Source: Rutidosis leptorrhynchoides
Taxonomy: Eukaryota > Streptophyta > Magnoliopsida > Asterales > Asteraceae
Direction: 5' to 3'
Length of the DNA stretch: 64,000 nt
Assembly: GCF_046630445.1 (NCBI RefSeq)
Contig: NC_092335.1
Span: 2,850,001-2,914,000, forward strand
The stretch's first letter is position 1, and every line of letters starts with the position of its first letter. Positions 63,465-64,000 of the stretch are shown in pieces. The position numbers and the translations under genes are program-made. The notes beneath the pieces were generated by a model that worked only from the letters and a program-made list of their open reading frames with translations, ran no database searches and was not told the origin of the DNA.

Positions 63465-63726
63465 TCTCCTATGTGCTCAAACTGTATCTTTTGTTTAATT
63501 CACTTTTCATTCTGCTGTTGTTGTAATTACTGTACATATTGTGTTGTAATGAAAGTGAAATGAGTTTATCTTCCAAATCATATCAAATTAAAAGATATGG
63601 ATAACTCAGCAAAAGATCCCAAAACAAACTTAAAAAAGGATAAATTTACTGCCTATTTTCATTAGGTCCCTCCATGCTGACTTTAGTGTTTTCTCTACAT
63701 GTCATAGGTTTTGTCATCATCAAATA

Positions 63727-63735
63727 GGGGGAGAT
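63727..63735 (+). promoter_or_regulatory. E6 polypurine tract
   Basis: GGGGGAGAT directly precedes the 3' LTR start TGTTGAG at 63736. It is the primer site for plus-strand DNA synthesis. Confidence 0.8.
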
Positions 63736-64000
63736 TGTTGAGTCCCCAAAATAATTAAGGATTTAATTATGACAAAACTGTAATTTATTTGCACTAAAGT
63801 GCTATGTGCAGTCAGCACAAGTTTGTTCATGTATAGACAGCAGATATTGCTGTGTCGAGTGTTTAGTTTGCTGCTCAGTCTACCAGCACAAGATAGACAA
63901 TGTTCTTCAATCAGCACAGGATGTGTTCTCAGCAAATCAAGAACATGAAGTGGCTCAGCAATGAAGAACCAGCACAGCTGGAATGCAGCTCACTACACAA
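63736..64000 (+). repeat. E6 3' LTR (continues beyond the window)
   Basis: Begins TGTTGAGTCCCC after the polypurine tract. It is rich in CAGCAC/GTGCTG words, some of them inverted. The end lies outside the window. Confidence 0.8.

Larger units (their letters stand above)
54920..64000 (+). mobile_element. E6: Sirevirus-type Ty1/Copia retrotransposon, broken, runs off the window
   Basis: Parts: Copia RT (about 54.95-55.7 kb; [51 protein letters not shown]), RNase H (about 56.0-56.47 kb; SDADFAGCKIDRIST, TKHIDVRYHFIRDH, DLFTKPLD), a long env-like region (57077-63464), a polypurine tract GGGGGAG at 63727-63733 and the 3' LTR from 63736. An env-like region downstream of pol, and polypurine motifs repeated through it, are Sirevirus traits. 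Gag, protease and integrase are not present here. I estimate roughly half a dozen breaks. Age cannot be judged with one LTR. Confidence 0.85.

Overview
This is a repeat-dense plant nuclear segment. Spliced host genes of plant-specific type (an ADF whose first intron follows the ATG, a receptor-like protein, an LTI65/RD29-type stress protein) sit among Ty3/Gypsy and Ty1/Copia LTR retrotransposons, small DNA transposons and long (AT)n tracts. The LTR families look like those abundant in Asteraceae. That assignment rests on family resemblance only; a eudicot is safe.

Layout. (1) 145-7725: a PIF/Harbinger-like DNA transposon (TSD TTA) split by Gypsy element E1 (542-7103, minus, TSD CGGTT). (2) 8279-32060: a decayed ZCCHC9-like zinc-knuckle gene (plus strand). 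Its third recognisable exon lies near 9.9 kb and its last exon at 31.9 kb, because Gypsy element E2 (10916-31848, minus) landed in the last intron. E2 is itself split by the younger Gypsy element E3 (18055-27712, plus, TSD GCGAT). (3) 32446-39982: the host gene island, with an actin-depolymerizing factor (+), a leucine-rich-repeat receptor-like protein (+) and an LTI65-like LEA-type protein (-) that has an ABA-type promoter near 40.15 kb. (4) 40518-47270: Copia element E4, split by a solo LTR (44899-46692, TSD TTATA) related to E2. (5) 47271-54905: a 4.2-kb LTR plus fragments of one or more E2-related elements (E5). (6) about 54920-64000: a Sirevirus-type Copia element (E6) with a long env-like region and a 3' LTR that runs off the window.

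The three intact host genes suggest a small island of actin dynamics, cell-surface perception and ABA/cold/drought protection; nothing shows that they are co-regulated. The zinc-knuckle gene is a relic.

The most unusual signal is in the E1 LTRs. Six short units share a nearly constant core of about 17-24 nt, but each core is bracketed by its own perfectly complementary arms. The arm sequence changes between units while complementarity is kept, which looks like compensatory covariation in an array of stem-loops. Other items of interest are an acidic ORF upstream of gag in E2, a 57-codon two-helix membrane ORF antisense to E5, GC-rich palindrome clusters in three different LTR families, and repeated polypurine motifs through the env-like region of E6.
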